Source: Thelonectria olida (Eukaryota > Ascomycota > Sordariomycetes > Hypocreales > Nectriaceae). From it: DNA of 64,000 nt. This document shows positions 44,644-55,473 of the stretch, one piece after another. The DNA lies in contig JAGPYM010000034.1 of NCBI GenBank assembly GCA_020736575.1, forward strand, positions 310,001 to 374,000. Direction: 5' to 3'. A program made the position numbers and the translations under genes. Positions within the stretch are counted from its first letter, which is position 1. Each line of letters opens with the position of its first letter. The notes under the pieces are model-generated. The model did not search any database. It had not been told where the DNA came from and worked only from the letters and a program-made list of their open reading frames with translations.

Positions 44644-45693
44644 AGAACTACATGACGATGCTAACAGAGTCACGACTTGCATTATTGAAGATACCACGGG
44701 AACCGGCGTTTTTTGTATCATACGTATCAGCGTAGCATAGCGTTAATGGAGTACCCCTATCAGTTCCTTCTGGCAGACCGTCGTGTTCTAGCATGCACCT
44801 CTTCGTCAAGGGCACAAGCACAACCCCCGATACCCGTCTTAATTCTTCCTCTCGGCTTTGCTTTTTTTTTTTTTGGTTCATTCTTGTTACTGCTCCTTGG
44901 TCTCTTGCCGTCATTCCTGCTGCGTACTTCTAGCCATCTGACTAGCCATCAGTCAGCCCGATGGTCTCGCAGAGCTGAAGCAGCAGAGAGAAAGAAAAAA
45001 AAGGGAAATAACAATAGGAGCAAATGTCAGTAGAGTTAAACTGGGTTTCTTTGCATTTGTGCCAGCAACTCGCCCTTGATGGACGGACAGCTTATACAAT
45101 AATAACACCTAGTTAATAGAGTTAGAACCAAAGCTAGGTCGCGAAGCCGCGACGAAGTCGGAAGTCGGTTAGCTATTTGGGAGTGCACCCAAAGTGGCAT
45201 GATCCCTCGTCCGGCCTCCCGGGAAACCCCGGGGCGCATCCGCCTTAACCCACGAGTCACCGATGTCAACGGGCAACATCTCATTCAAGGTGATCGCTAG
45301 AGTCATCGCCGACACAAACGGCGAATGATGCCAGCGGTGCGCACTTTAGCCGCGGCAGTCGTTCCTTATTAGGCTTCTAGGCCCATGGGCCATAGAACCT
45401 CGGTTCAGGGCTAGAGAATCGATCGCCTGTGTAACATTCTCGCCGACTCATTATTACAGGGGGCTTATGAAGAACAGTGAGAAAGGTTGATGCAACTACG
45501 TGTATACAGGATCGACAAAGTAGATTACTAGTGTACAGAACGCTCGTAAATTAACTACATTTGTCAAGCCCCAACCATTTCTAGTTACATGACAAAAGGA
45601 TATATCTCTTGCTTTTTCGGTCTTCCGACCAAGCCATTCGCTTTTGGTATCTTGACATCGCACCAATCTATCATCCTGTATTCGGCGTCTTAT
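44644..45693. other. Intergenic, between two 3' ends
   Basis: The 1.05 kb between the F-box gene and the sulfide oxidoreductase gene holds untranslated sequence with a T run near 44862-44874. No gene is supported. Confidence 0.45.
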
Positions 45694-47369
45694 TTAGTTG
45701 ACCCAGCCCTTGGGGCCACCCCACGTGCCCTTGACCATGGAGTTGTAGTAAACCCAGGGGAAAAAGTCCTTCTTCAGGTGATAGAAGATGCGACGGGGCT
45801 CGATCTGATCCATACCGAACCAGTCGTCGAAAGTCTCCTTAGGGACGCCGCCATACTTGAACTCGGCGAGGAGGACCTTGCCGTACTCGGTGAGGAGCGG
45901 GCACGAGGTGTAGCCGTCGTACAGGGGCTCGGGCGCCTCGCCCTGGAGAGCGCGGAGGATGTTGGAGACCATGACAGGGGACTCGGCGGTGATGGCGGCG
46001 GCAGTCTTGGAGGTGGGGAGACTGGAAGCGTCGCCAATGGACCAGACGTTGGGGAACTTGTTGTGGCGGGTCGTGGCATCGTCGACATCGACGTAACCGG
46101 CCTCGTTCGCCAAAGCGCTGTTCTTGACAAAGGCGTGGGGACCCATCTTGGGCACAACGTGCAACAGATCAAACTCCTTGGTGACCTTCTCCTGACCAAC
46201 GGCAAAAGTGGCCTTGTTGCCGCTGTCAATGGAGATCAGGTCGTGCTGGAACAATCCCTCGACGCCTCGCTCCTTGCGCAACTCCTCGAGCTTGGCGCTG
46301 TATTTGGGGACACCGAACATGGCGGGAAGACCAGTGGCGAAGCTGATCTTGATGGGCGAACTGGAGACGTTCTCGGGGTTGTACAGGCCCGTCTGCTTCC
46401 AGTGGTCCAGGGCCAGCCACATGATCTTCTGGGGAGCGCCGGCGCACTTGATGACACCGGCGGGCTGAGTGAAGATGGCGTTGCCCTTCTGGAGCCTCTG
46501 GATGGTGGGGAAGACCTTGTCCACCGTCTCGTAGCCATAAATTGACGAGACTAGCGAGCGGTCGTCCACAAGGGCCTCGGGAAGGCCCTTGACGCTGTCG
46601 TAGTTGATCTTGATACCGGGGGCCACGACAAGGTGCTCGTAGCCGATTCTGTTGCCGTTTTCGAGCGTGACCTGGTTGTTCTCGGGATCGAAAGCCTTGA
46701 CGCCCGTGTTGTAGAACTTGAGCTGGGGGTCGATCAAGTCGGCCATTGGTCTCCTCAGCTCCTCCTTACTCTTCAGGCCACCACCGACAAGGGTCCAGCC
46801 AGGCTGGTAATGATGCCACTCGGCGGGATCGACAACGGCGATGTCATCCTGGGTGAACTTGCCGGAGCGGAGCAGCTGGTGGCTGGCATTGAGACCGGCC
46901 GAGCCGCCGCCGATGACGATGATCTTGTGAATGCGAGACGGGGGAGCCACGGGTGGAACAGCAGGAGCAACCTGGGGAGCAGGAGTCTCGGGAGTGGGAT
47001 TCTCGGGCGTGGGAGCCTCTGAGGCAGCAGCCTGGGCGGCCTTGGGAGCAGTAGTCCCCTTAGAAGCAGCGGTCTTCTTGGGAGCCTCAGGAGCCTGAGG
47101 AGTAGGAGTCTCGGGAGTGGGATTCTCCGGCGTGGGAGTCTCTGAAGCAGCAGCCTGCGCGGCCTTCGCGGCCTTAGCAGGAGTCTCCTTGGGAGCCTCA
47201 GCAGTCTTGGGGGAGGAGGAGGCGTCCTGGCAACAGGAGCCGCAGGCTGAGGTGCCTTGGAAGCTGCGGGCGCCTTGGGAACCTTGGGAACGGGAGCCTT
47301 GGGAGGAGCGCTGGCAAAGCCGCGACGGCCAATCGAGCGGGCCACTGCTGATACGCGTTGTCTAATCAT
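45694..47369 (-). CDS. Mitochondrial sulfide:quinone oxidoreductase, one apparent frameshift
   Basis: The start at 47369 encodes a classic mitochondrial presequence (MIRQRVSAVARSIGRRGFAS). After APVA, near 47226-47230, the frame shifts by one base within a short C run. The new frame then stays open to the stop at 45694, giving about 558 residues in all. A long Ala/Pro/Glu-rich linker with two 41-residue near-repeats (AAQAAASE, PTPENPTPETP) leads to the FAD domain: VIGGGSAGLNASHQLL, EWHHYQPGWTLVGGG, and both redox-active cysteines in IKCAGAPQKIM and YTSCPLLTEYGKVLLAEF. The second dinucleotide fold WSIGDASSLPTSKTAAA is also present. The enzyme oxidises H2S at the inner mitochondrial membrane, passes electrons to ubiquinone and makes persulfide. 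It is divergent from an ETHE1-like persulfide dioxygenase. Confidence 0.9.
46970..47215 (-). repeat. Internal duplicated Ala/Pro-rich linker in the sulfide oxidoreductase gene
   Basis: Two copies of an about 75-base unit read AAQAAASETPTPENPTPETP and AAQAAASEAPTPENPTPETP, spaced one every 41 codons. The differences are mainly third-position, so the copies are old or under protein-level constraint. No such linker is expected in sulfide:quinone oxidoreductases generally. Confidence 0.65.
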
Positions 47370-48251
47370 GGCGTCGGCGTTGATGAGTGGTGTTTGTCTG
47401 ACCTGAGACGTCAATGGCAGGATTGTAAAAAGTCTCACAATGGCGACATCGCGGAATTTGGATTATTAAAAACGCCGGCGGGTCTCATGAGTGCTAGTCG
47501 CCGAATCATTGTTAAGCAATGGCCCAATGGCTCCTTCCCCTGTTCCTGCAAATCGGTCTGATTAATTGGAAAATTTATTTTCATTTGTTATCGGGGCAGA
47601 CTAAACCGCTTTCTGTCAATCTGTCAATTCTCGTCGTGGGCCTTGTTTACTTGTCCCCGCTTAATCCTGCTCTTTCCGTCGGGCCGTCGCTGATGATTTT
47701 GTCGTGATGGTTTCATTCGAGTCCCTTTTCAGTCTCATGTTGATGCGGGCGAAAGAAAAGAGACAATCGCCGACTAAATGTGAATGAGTGAAAATGAGCA
47801 ATATTCACGATTAATAGGTTTCATCAAGCAAGACAACTCACTCCTTGAGCGAAGTGGTGTGATCTTGAGTAAGCAGCCAACTCCCGCCATCTCACATGTC
47901 AATCTCACTCATGCTCAGATGGCTGAGATACGCCACCAACACAAAATGAGACGGCACGTCGGCGGATATCAGAAAATCGCATCTAAATAAGAGCAATTTT
48001 CGTATTATATCACCACCAGTAACACATTTTTCGTATTCCGGATCTCGGGGAGCGCGAGGGCCCGAAGTGCCTCATCTACGTGACTCAGCATCAGTCGCCG
48101 ATTAAGTCCAGTCGCCGACGGGCGGAAAAGGTCGGAGGCGAAAGTGTCTTCATTTGTCACGTCCCAAACATATCAACAGCCATTTCGTCCTTTGTTGTTC
48201 ATCTAGGCATTTCATATCCCCTAGAAAACAGTGGCTTTGTCAAATTTCATC
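47370..48251. promoter_or_regulatory. Divergent promoter of the sulfide oxidation pair
   Basis: These 882 bases separate the starts of sulfide:quinone oxidoreductase and persulfide dioxygenase. No other gene lies between them, so shared control is plausible. I could not identify a specific regulator site. Confidence 0.5.
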
Positions 48252-49428
48252 ATGAAGTCGATTCGTCCACAGATTGTCTGTATAGCGCGTCCCACGGCTC
48301 GTCTCATCCGAGCATCGCCAGCTACCATCACGGCCAAGCGTGGAAGTACCTTTGCCACCAAGACTTACAGACTATTCCATCAAGCACCTTCAAGGATAGA
48401 AATACTTTCCAGACGCGCATCAAATTCTCTCCCCACTGCACCTAGCAGACAAGCCGCATACAGCACTGCAACGGCTCCAACTAATGAGCCCACCATTCAC
48501 GATGTCTTTGAGCCGAAGACCAGCACATGGCAGTACATCGTCGCCGATCCATTCACATCAACCGCCGTCATCATCGATCCAGTTCTCGACTATGACCCCG
48601 TCACTCAGGCCATCACCACAGAATCTGCCGACGCACTGCTCAGCTTGGTCAAGGAAAAGGGTTACGACATCAGCCACATTCTCGAAACACATGCTCACGC
48701 AGATCACTTGACGGCAGCTTCATATCTCCAGTCCCGTCTTGCCGAGGAGCAAGGCCACAAGCCATCCATTGGCATTGGGAAGCGCATCGGCCAAGTCCAG
48801 AAATTGTTTGGTGAGAAATATGGTGTCCCTCGGCAGGAATACGAACGTGTTGTCGACAAGCTGTTTGATGATGACGAGACGTTTGAGATTGGTCAACTGA
48901 AGGCGACAGCGATGCACCTTCCAGGCCATACTCCCGACCATCTCGGCTATAAGATTGGAGGTATCTACAGACCCCCCAAGGACCCTTGATGAGTTCGCTT
49001 TCTCACACTGATTTTTAGACAACGTCTTTTGCGGGGACTCTCTCTTCCACGCCGACATTGGCACTGCGCGCTGCGATTTCCCGGGTGGCAGCGCAAACAA
49101 CCTCTTCAACTCAGGTCGCAGACTCCTCAGTCTTCCCGACAACGTCAAGATCTGGACGGGCCACGATTATCCCCCCAGCGAGCGCGGTACGCCCGCTTCA
49201 TGGATGAGTGTTGAAGAGCACCGGAAGCAAAACAGGCACCTCAAGGATGGCGTCACCGAGGAAGAGTTTGTGGCGATGCGCCAGGAACGTGATGCGACGT
49301 TGGCTGCTCCGAGATTGTTGGACCAGTCTTTGCAGATCAATATTCGAGGTGGAAGACTTCCTCGGCCATCCGAGTCGGGGCTGAGAATGCTTCATCTTCC
49401 GTTGAAGGTGAAGAGCGCGCAATGGTGA
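48252..49428 (+). CDS. Mitochondrial persulfide dioxygenase (ETHE1-like)
   Basis: Exons 48252-48960 and 49019-49428 give 372 residues; the 58-bp intron joins LGYKIG to DNVFCGDSLF. The N-terminal 70 residues are Arg/Ser/Ala-rich without acidic clusters, like a mitochondrial targeting signal. The metallo-beta-lactamase fold has the iron ligands of the ETHE1 group: His147 in THAHADHLTAA, His226 in HLPGHTPDHLGY and Asp243 in CGDSLFHADIGT. The motif GTARCDFPGGSANNLFNS is the usual GT-R-DF-GG glutathione-persulfide region, and WTGHDYPP follows. The reaction oxidises glutathione persulfide with O2 to sulfite, the step after sulfide:quinone oxidoreductase. The two genes therefore form a complete two-step sulfide disposal pair. 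Confidence 0.92.
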
Positions 49429-52400
49429 GCGATGCATTGCAAATTTGCAACTTTATGTCATCTTGTCGTGTATACTAGCTTGTTGGAAGGGCCAAAACAA
49501 GGCAAGAACGCATGTTTTATAGCATATGTGTAGCAAATCCTTTAATATCTCAGAAGAGCAGCTTACCGTCATGTGCGTAAATCACAAGTTCACGACAACG
49601 GCCAGCTATTGTTTGTTGCCTCAGCGTCCTGGTTCAGCCGCAGCATTTACTAGACACGTGCCACGTGAATAGCTACGTGGCCATCGAGGCAGTGACATGG
49701 CATTTCAAACCCAACTCCATAACAGTAGAAATGCCATCAGACAAACGGCAGCTGAGACGGTAGCTGGAGAGCAGCGGAACTTTTGCCATGGTGTTAGACT
49801 CGAAGGGCGCCAAATGCGAGGCCGGGAAGTCGTTGTTGAACTCATTCCTTCCTTTGTAAACACAATGGCTGAATCATGGGTTTGTTATTGAAGGAAGGGA
49901 TTGGAAAATCACATCTTGGATGACTGGAATACTATTGGTTATGGCGTCGGGTGTTGGTTTATGCTAGTTAGAATCTCGTTCCCAACTGGTGCAACTGCTA
50001 GTAAATCAGACTTTATTCATCCAAACCAACATCGACATGCAGGAACAATGCCCAGAGTTTACCTTCTCAAAACTTGAGTTTCGTGTGCATCAATTTCAAG
50101 CGGGAGAAAACTGGCTGTCCAAACAGAAAGGAGAAGACGAGGCGCCGAAGATTGACGCGATAAGGAAACTGGTACAAACATTGTGGAGTTGGGTGCCTGA
50201 GGCTTAATTGAAGCAAAGAAACTTACCCTAGACATTAGGTAGCAAGACACTGTTTTGACGCATAGTCGACATTCGAGAATTCAGAATACAGCACGTGAAC
50301 TTTATCTATGATTTGATTGAAACATTGCTTAGAACTTTGGGACTGGCGAAAATTTAGCCACCAAAATTCTATTTGTTTGGGCAGAGGAGGTCACACGGTT
50401 GCAAAAGCACCCCCAGCCAATCGATCTTAACAAATGAACAAGTTTGGGTTTGTGTCTTGGAAGCCGTTGGGCTAAGACAGACGATTGGGTCTTTGTAGCG
50501 CTCCGTCAGTCCTCGTGCTTGCCTATGCCTAACTTCTCGTCTCGCCCGTGCACATAGCCTCCGACAACGGTGATGCAGAACATAGGTTCACCGCTCAAGT
50601 TCCTGTAGGCCAACACTCTCGTCAATTCAACTATGTCAACCCTCAAGCCGACTGGTCTGGACCTATCTGCTTGGCACCAGGTTCGTGGCTCAGGGGCTCA
50701 AGATGTCTGTCCCTGCATTTGTCGCTAGTGGGAGCTGAGACCTTGCCTATTACCTCGCCACTTCCATTCATCCTCTCCTGAATCTTCGTGACAGGATGAG
50801 TCCACGAATTGGAGATTCCGACCACAAAGGGTTAATCAGGTTGGCTAATGCCATTTGCCATCTTAGCTGTGGTTGCATCAACAAGGCTGGCTGTTTGGCG
50901 GGTTAACTCGGCGGCCTCCGAAACCAATCATTGGTGAAGCCAAGAGACCTCACTTCCCAAAAGCCGGTTTTCAGCCCTGCATACTTAAACCGTTCATCGT
51001 TACCTTATTCCAATTTCGTCTTGGAGAACGTTGCCAAGAGGCTGAAAACCTGCAAGCCGTTGTCGAGTTCCCTCCTCAACAACAAAGAGCAGGGGGCTCA
51101 CGGAGCTGTCTGTTCAGAACCTCGCAAACCCTGCCCGCCTTTCATTTGCCGATACATGTCCCGCCAGCTCTTTAAAGGCGCCCAAGCAAGTCTCTTTGCT
51201 GCCAGGCGAATCAATCGTCGTCTTTTCTGGCTTGGGCTTGCAACAATGACGCTTACATTTTCGGTGTTGTCCTTGCGTCTTCTCCACATTAAGAGGTGAG
51301 ACGACAAGGATGCGATTCGCCCACGATCGTCTTACTCCTTGACTCAAGTGCGTGCCATTTTACGCGGACACATTCCAGGTTTTTCACTTGCCCTTCTTGC
51401 CCCAGACATGTTGGGCGATGCCGTGGGAGCCGCGCGTCGGTCCTTGCGAGATGGTGTTGTTGGATCATATGTGGATGGGCCACGGCCCAATTGCAACGCG
51501 GTGTTTTTACGAATTTGTCTAGAAGGAAGTTGTTAGACGAGGTCTGGACTCGAGACTTTGTTGGAAAGTTTCATGGTTTGCCACACATTAGTTGATCGTC
51601 TTTTAGACTAAGTGCTTGCAGACGAGGCAAATTCAAATCGGCCGAAGCGGTTCGGAGCTGTGGCAACGAGGTTTTGAATACGCGCAATTGAGGAAGCGTA
51701 ACAAAGGCTGGAGGAAAACACATGCATCAATTAGATGGAGAGAGCAAGGTTCATTATCTAGGAATCAGCTCGGCGGCCAATTGATGCGGGTTCTGCAGCT
51801 GCCGTCGTTGCAGCTGAATCACGCGAATTAGCAGCTTCAACAGGCTATTGCCTACTTGAGCAACACACAACTACAAAACCCCGGTCCCGAACTCCCGTTT
51901 CGGACCGGCTATTGCTGGGGTTTCTCCCCCTGGGATGGATGGGTGAATGGATGAATGGATGAATGAATGGCCACATGTTCTCAGCAAACACAAGCATGGA
52001 GTACAGCGCAAGGTGCCTCACACCGACAAGTCGTAGTTGGCCAGTAACGAATTGGTTCTATATCGACACCAGCGTCGCTTGCAGAGTTCCAATATTTCGT
52101 ACTTATGCTTCAAGACTAGAAGAGGAATCTTGCATTGTTTCGGAAAGGCGGCCATGCCAAGTCCAATCCTCCAACGGCTTCCGCCGAACGGGCCTCTAAG
52201 TAAGGCATTGAAGCCTTGCTTTTCGAGGCACAAGTCCAGCAGCTGAGATCAGCTCACCGACGGGGAGAATTGAGAGAATTAAAAAGTCGTTGACGTACTC
52301 GACGCCGCTTTAAGCCGAAGCGCCCTCTCCGAGCAGAAATAGCCCGGGGAGCCGGGGTGGCTCCGCTGTGACGCAAGATGCCGGTAACTATTACGCTATG

Positions 52401-53094
52401 TTCCCGCCTCCGCATTCTGCGCCTCTCTGTGATGCTCCAACTCCCGCGTGTCTCAATGGCCTTCAAGGGGGACCGGGGGAGGTGCACTTGGTGCAGTACC
52501 AGTACCTGAAGAAGGAGCCGTCTGTTCCGAATACCGGCGCCAACTCACGGTAACGTCCTCTTCATGCTAAGCCCGGAGACTGTTTTCATAGAGCTAAGGC
52601 TTCGAGCTTGTGCTGTAACATGTTGGTGCATGGGGATAGTGCCGAGCCTCGAGCTAGTCGCCAAGGTCTGGTTCAACATATGGACATGGGTTGGTAGGGT
52701 ACGGTATAGATACTCCGGTACTAACAAGGCGTCAACTGGGTCAGGCCAGGAATCGTTCGAAGAATAGCCGACTTCTTGGAAGACATGAATTGTGTCTGAT
52801 CTTCGGTCCACCTGCTCTCGTCTGGTTTGTCGAGCTGGCCATCGATCGATCGATGACTTAGCCAAGCGTGCCAAGCGGGAACACCGGCCGAGGGGGTTGA
52901 GGGTGTGAGCATATAATCTTGAATTGTGAGGTTTGGAATGAACATATAATGTGCCACTGTCCTCGAACCGTTCTTCTGCTTGTCCTCTTCTCATCATCTG
53001 CATCTCCTTTCATCTGCATTGCTCTCATCAAATTCATACACATTCACTCGCTTGAAACATCCGGGCTTCTTCGTCTCACATCAACACCGCCAAA
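49429..53094. other. 3.7-kb gene-free region
   Basis: No gene, RNA or mobile element is recognised between the dioxygenase and the small surface protein. The stretch contains a short GAATGGAT-type microsatellite at about 51943-51969 and a GATC repeat at 52845-52855. Reading frames are short and lack family features. The segment just upstream of 53095 is pyrimidine-rich and probably the leader of that gene. Confidence 0.45.
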
Positions 53095-53550
53095 ATGAAG
53101 GTTTCCGTCGTCGCTCTTACTTTCCTTGCCGCCGCCGCCCAGGTACGATTCCCGACGATTCCCTCATCCATCTCATCAACTGACCCATCTACGTTATAGG
53201 CCCAGCGCAGCGAGATCTCCTCCGTCATCAACGAAGCTTCCAGCGCTGTCGAGAGTGCCAGCGCCGCCATCTCCTCCGCCCTTGAGAGCGCCAGTGAGAG
53301 CGCCGCCTCTGTCACGGCCGACACCAGCGCCGCTGCCAGCCTCAGCAGCCAGATCTCCAGCATCACCTCCGCCCTCGAGTCCGCCACCGGCTCTGCTTCC
53401 GAGTCTCTCAGCTCTGAGCTGGGCTCTGCCACCTCTGCCCTCGAGTCTGCTACCGCTACCTCGACATCGGAAGGCGCTGGTGCCATGCCTACCGCTGCCA
53501 TCGCCGTCGGTGCTCTCTTCGGTGGTGCCGCTGTTCTCGCCAACATGTAA
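53095..53550 (+). CDS. Small Ser/Ala-rich secreted, probably GPI-anchored protein
   Basis: Exons 53095-53142 and 53200-53550 give 132 residues; the 57-bp intron falls just inside the signal peptide region, after LTFLAAAAQ. The mature part is almost only Ser, Ala, Glu, Thr and Val in heptad-like runs (SAVESASAAISSALESASE, SLSSELGSATSALESATAT), so it is probably helical or heavily O-mannosylated. The C-terminus (AAIAVGALFGGAAVLANM) is hydrophobic after a small-residue site, as in GPI-anchored wall proteins. There is no cysteine and no catalytic motif. A structural role in the wall or on the cell surface is likely; a specific function cannot be assigned. A long antisense reading frame across it is a by-product of codon composition. 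Confidence 0.82.
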
Positions 53551-55473
53551 ACAGCCATGCGTCGATGATACACTACGACTTGCACGTCCCTGCTTCAGCC
53601 TGGGAATGGATCCCCATTACCAGGACGACCAAACAGGCAATTGGGCATCTGGACACAGAACCGGGGGCTTCGGCGTTGACTAATTGACATCAATCACTGG
53701 CGACACGGGTGTTGCGGCGCTGAGAGAGTCCTTGTTGGCGCCATATCACTCGTCGATATTCGAACCTGAAATGGTGTATACATGTGTAGTACGATATGGA
53801 ATAAGGCCATGATTGGAAATGAAACCCAATCGATTGGTATTAATATGCTTCTCATATAAGAAAACGTCATTTATTTTGGGAGATTTTCTCCCATTTAATA
53901 CAAATACCATATGAAACCATTTATCAGTTATTTTCAATGTGACAGCTTGTTGAAGTAGTATTTACAGTGCAATCTATCTTTTTGAATTTAATTCTCTCAT
54001 ATTGACATAGTACTCACAGTATTATATTAGCCAAACCCAATAGCAATTAAGAAGGTGGATTATAAAGCCCATCTCACCTGGTATCATCATGAACCGATGC
54101 AGAAACGACATAACATCACTAACGTTGAATTAAATATCTTGAACTGCGTGCAGGCATAGAAGTACGGTGCTGATCACTGACCAGTAGCTTTGAGCACAAC
54201 AATAGTCCTCCATTCACTCATCACGATAATCATGCCATCTGCTCTTATCGATGCGCCTCACTATCTATATGAATTTGTATCTTTGTTATCGCTCACTGGG
54301 CCCCAACGGTGCAGCCAACTCGATGGGATTAGTTACGCCCACGAATAGTCAAGCTCTTAAGCTATTTGATTGCAGTCTTTGTTATCCTGTAGATAACGAG
54401 GAGATGGGGATGCACCGTGATAGACCGTATTGGAGTTTTACCCTAGGCACGCCACCAGATAGCACTTTAGGTCTATTGTACCTTCTGTTCAAACCTTCGC
54501 CGTAGAAGTCGAAGACACTCAACGTTGATAACGTTCAGAGGCGAAAAAGAGCTGCGAACTGTAATGATTGAATAAATAGAGCTTAAATTTCGTAAGTAGG
54601 AAAATCGCATCATACTCGAACCATGTAGGACAACGGCGTCATTCTTGTCTCATTTGTTTTCCAATTGATTTCTCAGCTGCTGCGTAATTGCGATTTAGTG
54701 ATAATATGGAGCAAAAGCATTAGTATCGCAACGTGCCTGCGCCGGCCTTGGAATTCCACGCAAGTTCCGCTTGCATTCTTCACGATATTCTTCAAACCCT
54801 ACTGCGTGATTTATGATGAATTTCTTTGGGTTGTATTGATAATGAGGGGGAAATATGGGAACAAATATCGTAATGGGACGCTTGTATGGCTTACTACGAC
54901 TTACATAATCTTTGAGCGCAGTGTATGCATAAATGGCACGAGTTACCAACCTTTACTAAATGGCCTCTTGACACTAAGGGTTTTTTTCTACCATATTCTC
55001 TGTGTCGAGGAGCGAATAAGGGGCCGGCAGCTGTCCGTGTATTCCTCCCATAGGCGGTTTCATCCCCTTAGGTGCCGCGAGACGTCGGCGCTATCCGAGA
55101 TTGCCACCTCTATACGGGGTTATGCATACTATTTAAAGTCCTGAATACGAGAAATTAGATGTGGTCTTACTGCTTAGTTGCTGGTCTATGCAGCAACCCA
55201 TGCAGTGAATGAGGGGCGCGGGAAAGACGTTCGGCTTGGCTTCTGTTCAGTCTTCGCCTGTCTGCTAGGCGGGGCGGATGGGAGCTTTCTACATACGAGA
55301 CAGTCCAGGGTCTGCTTCAAAATTTGATTGCTCATGGGGTCTTGTTCGTGGCAAACCCTGGATACAGGGGGACGTTGCGGGACATTGAAATAGAGTTGAT
55401 TGCCGCCTCGAACATCATGGATGAAAGTACCCGACTCCTTACTCTCATCAACAGCCATTCCTCTTGCTGAAAG
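53551..55473. other. AT-rich intergenic region
   Basis: From about 53740 to 55140 the sequence is visibly more AT-rich than the rest of the window and has no recognisable gene. It could be an old repeat mutated by repeat-induced point mutation. No terminal repeats or transposon motifs were seen. Confidence 0.45.

Noticed and set aside
45589..46545. 318-codon plus-strand frame
   Set aside because: It lies entirely antisense to sulfide:quinone oxidoreductase and is a by-product of its codon composition; it shows no family features.
53076..53585. 169-codon minus-strand frame over the small Ser/Ala protein
   Set aside because: It is the antisense of GCC/TCC-rich codons. The plus-strand gene has a signal peptide, intron and GPI-type tail.
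54665..55144. 159-codon plus-strand frame in the AT-rich block
   Set aside because: Composition is AT-driven with no motif and no splice structure.
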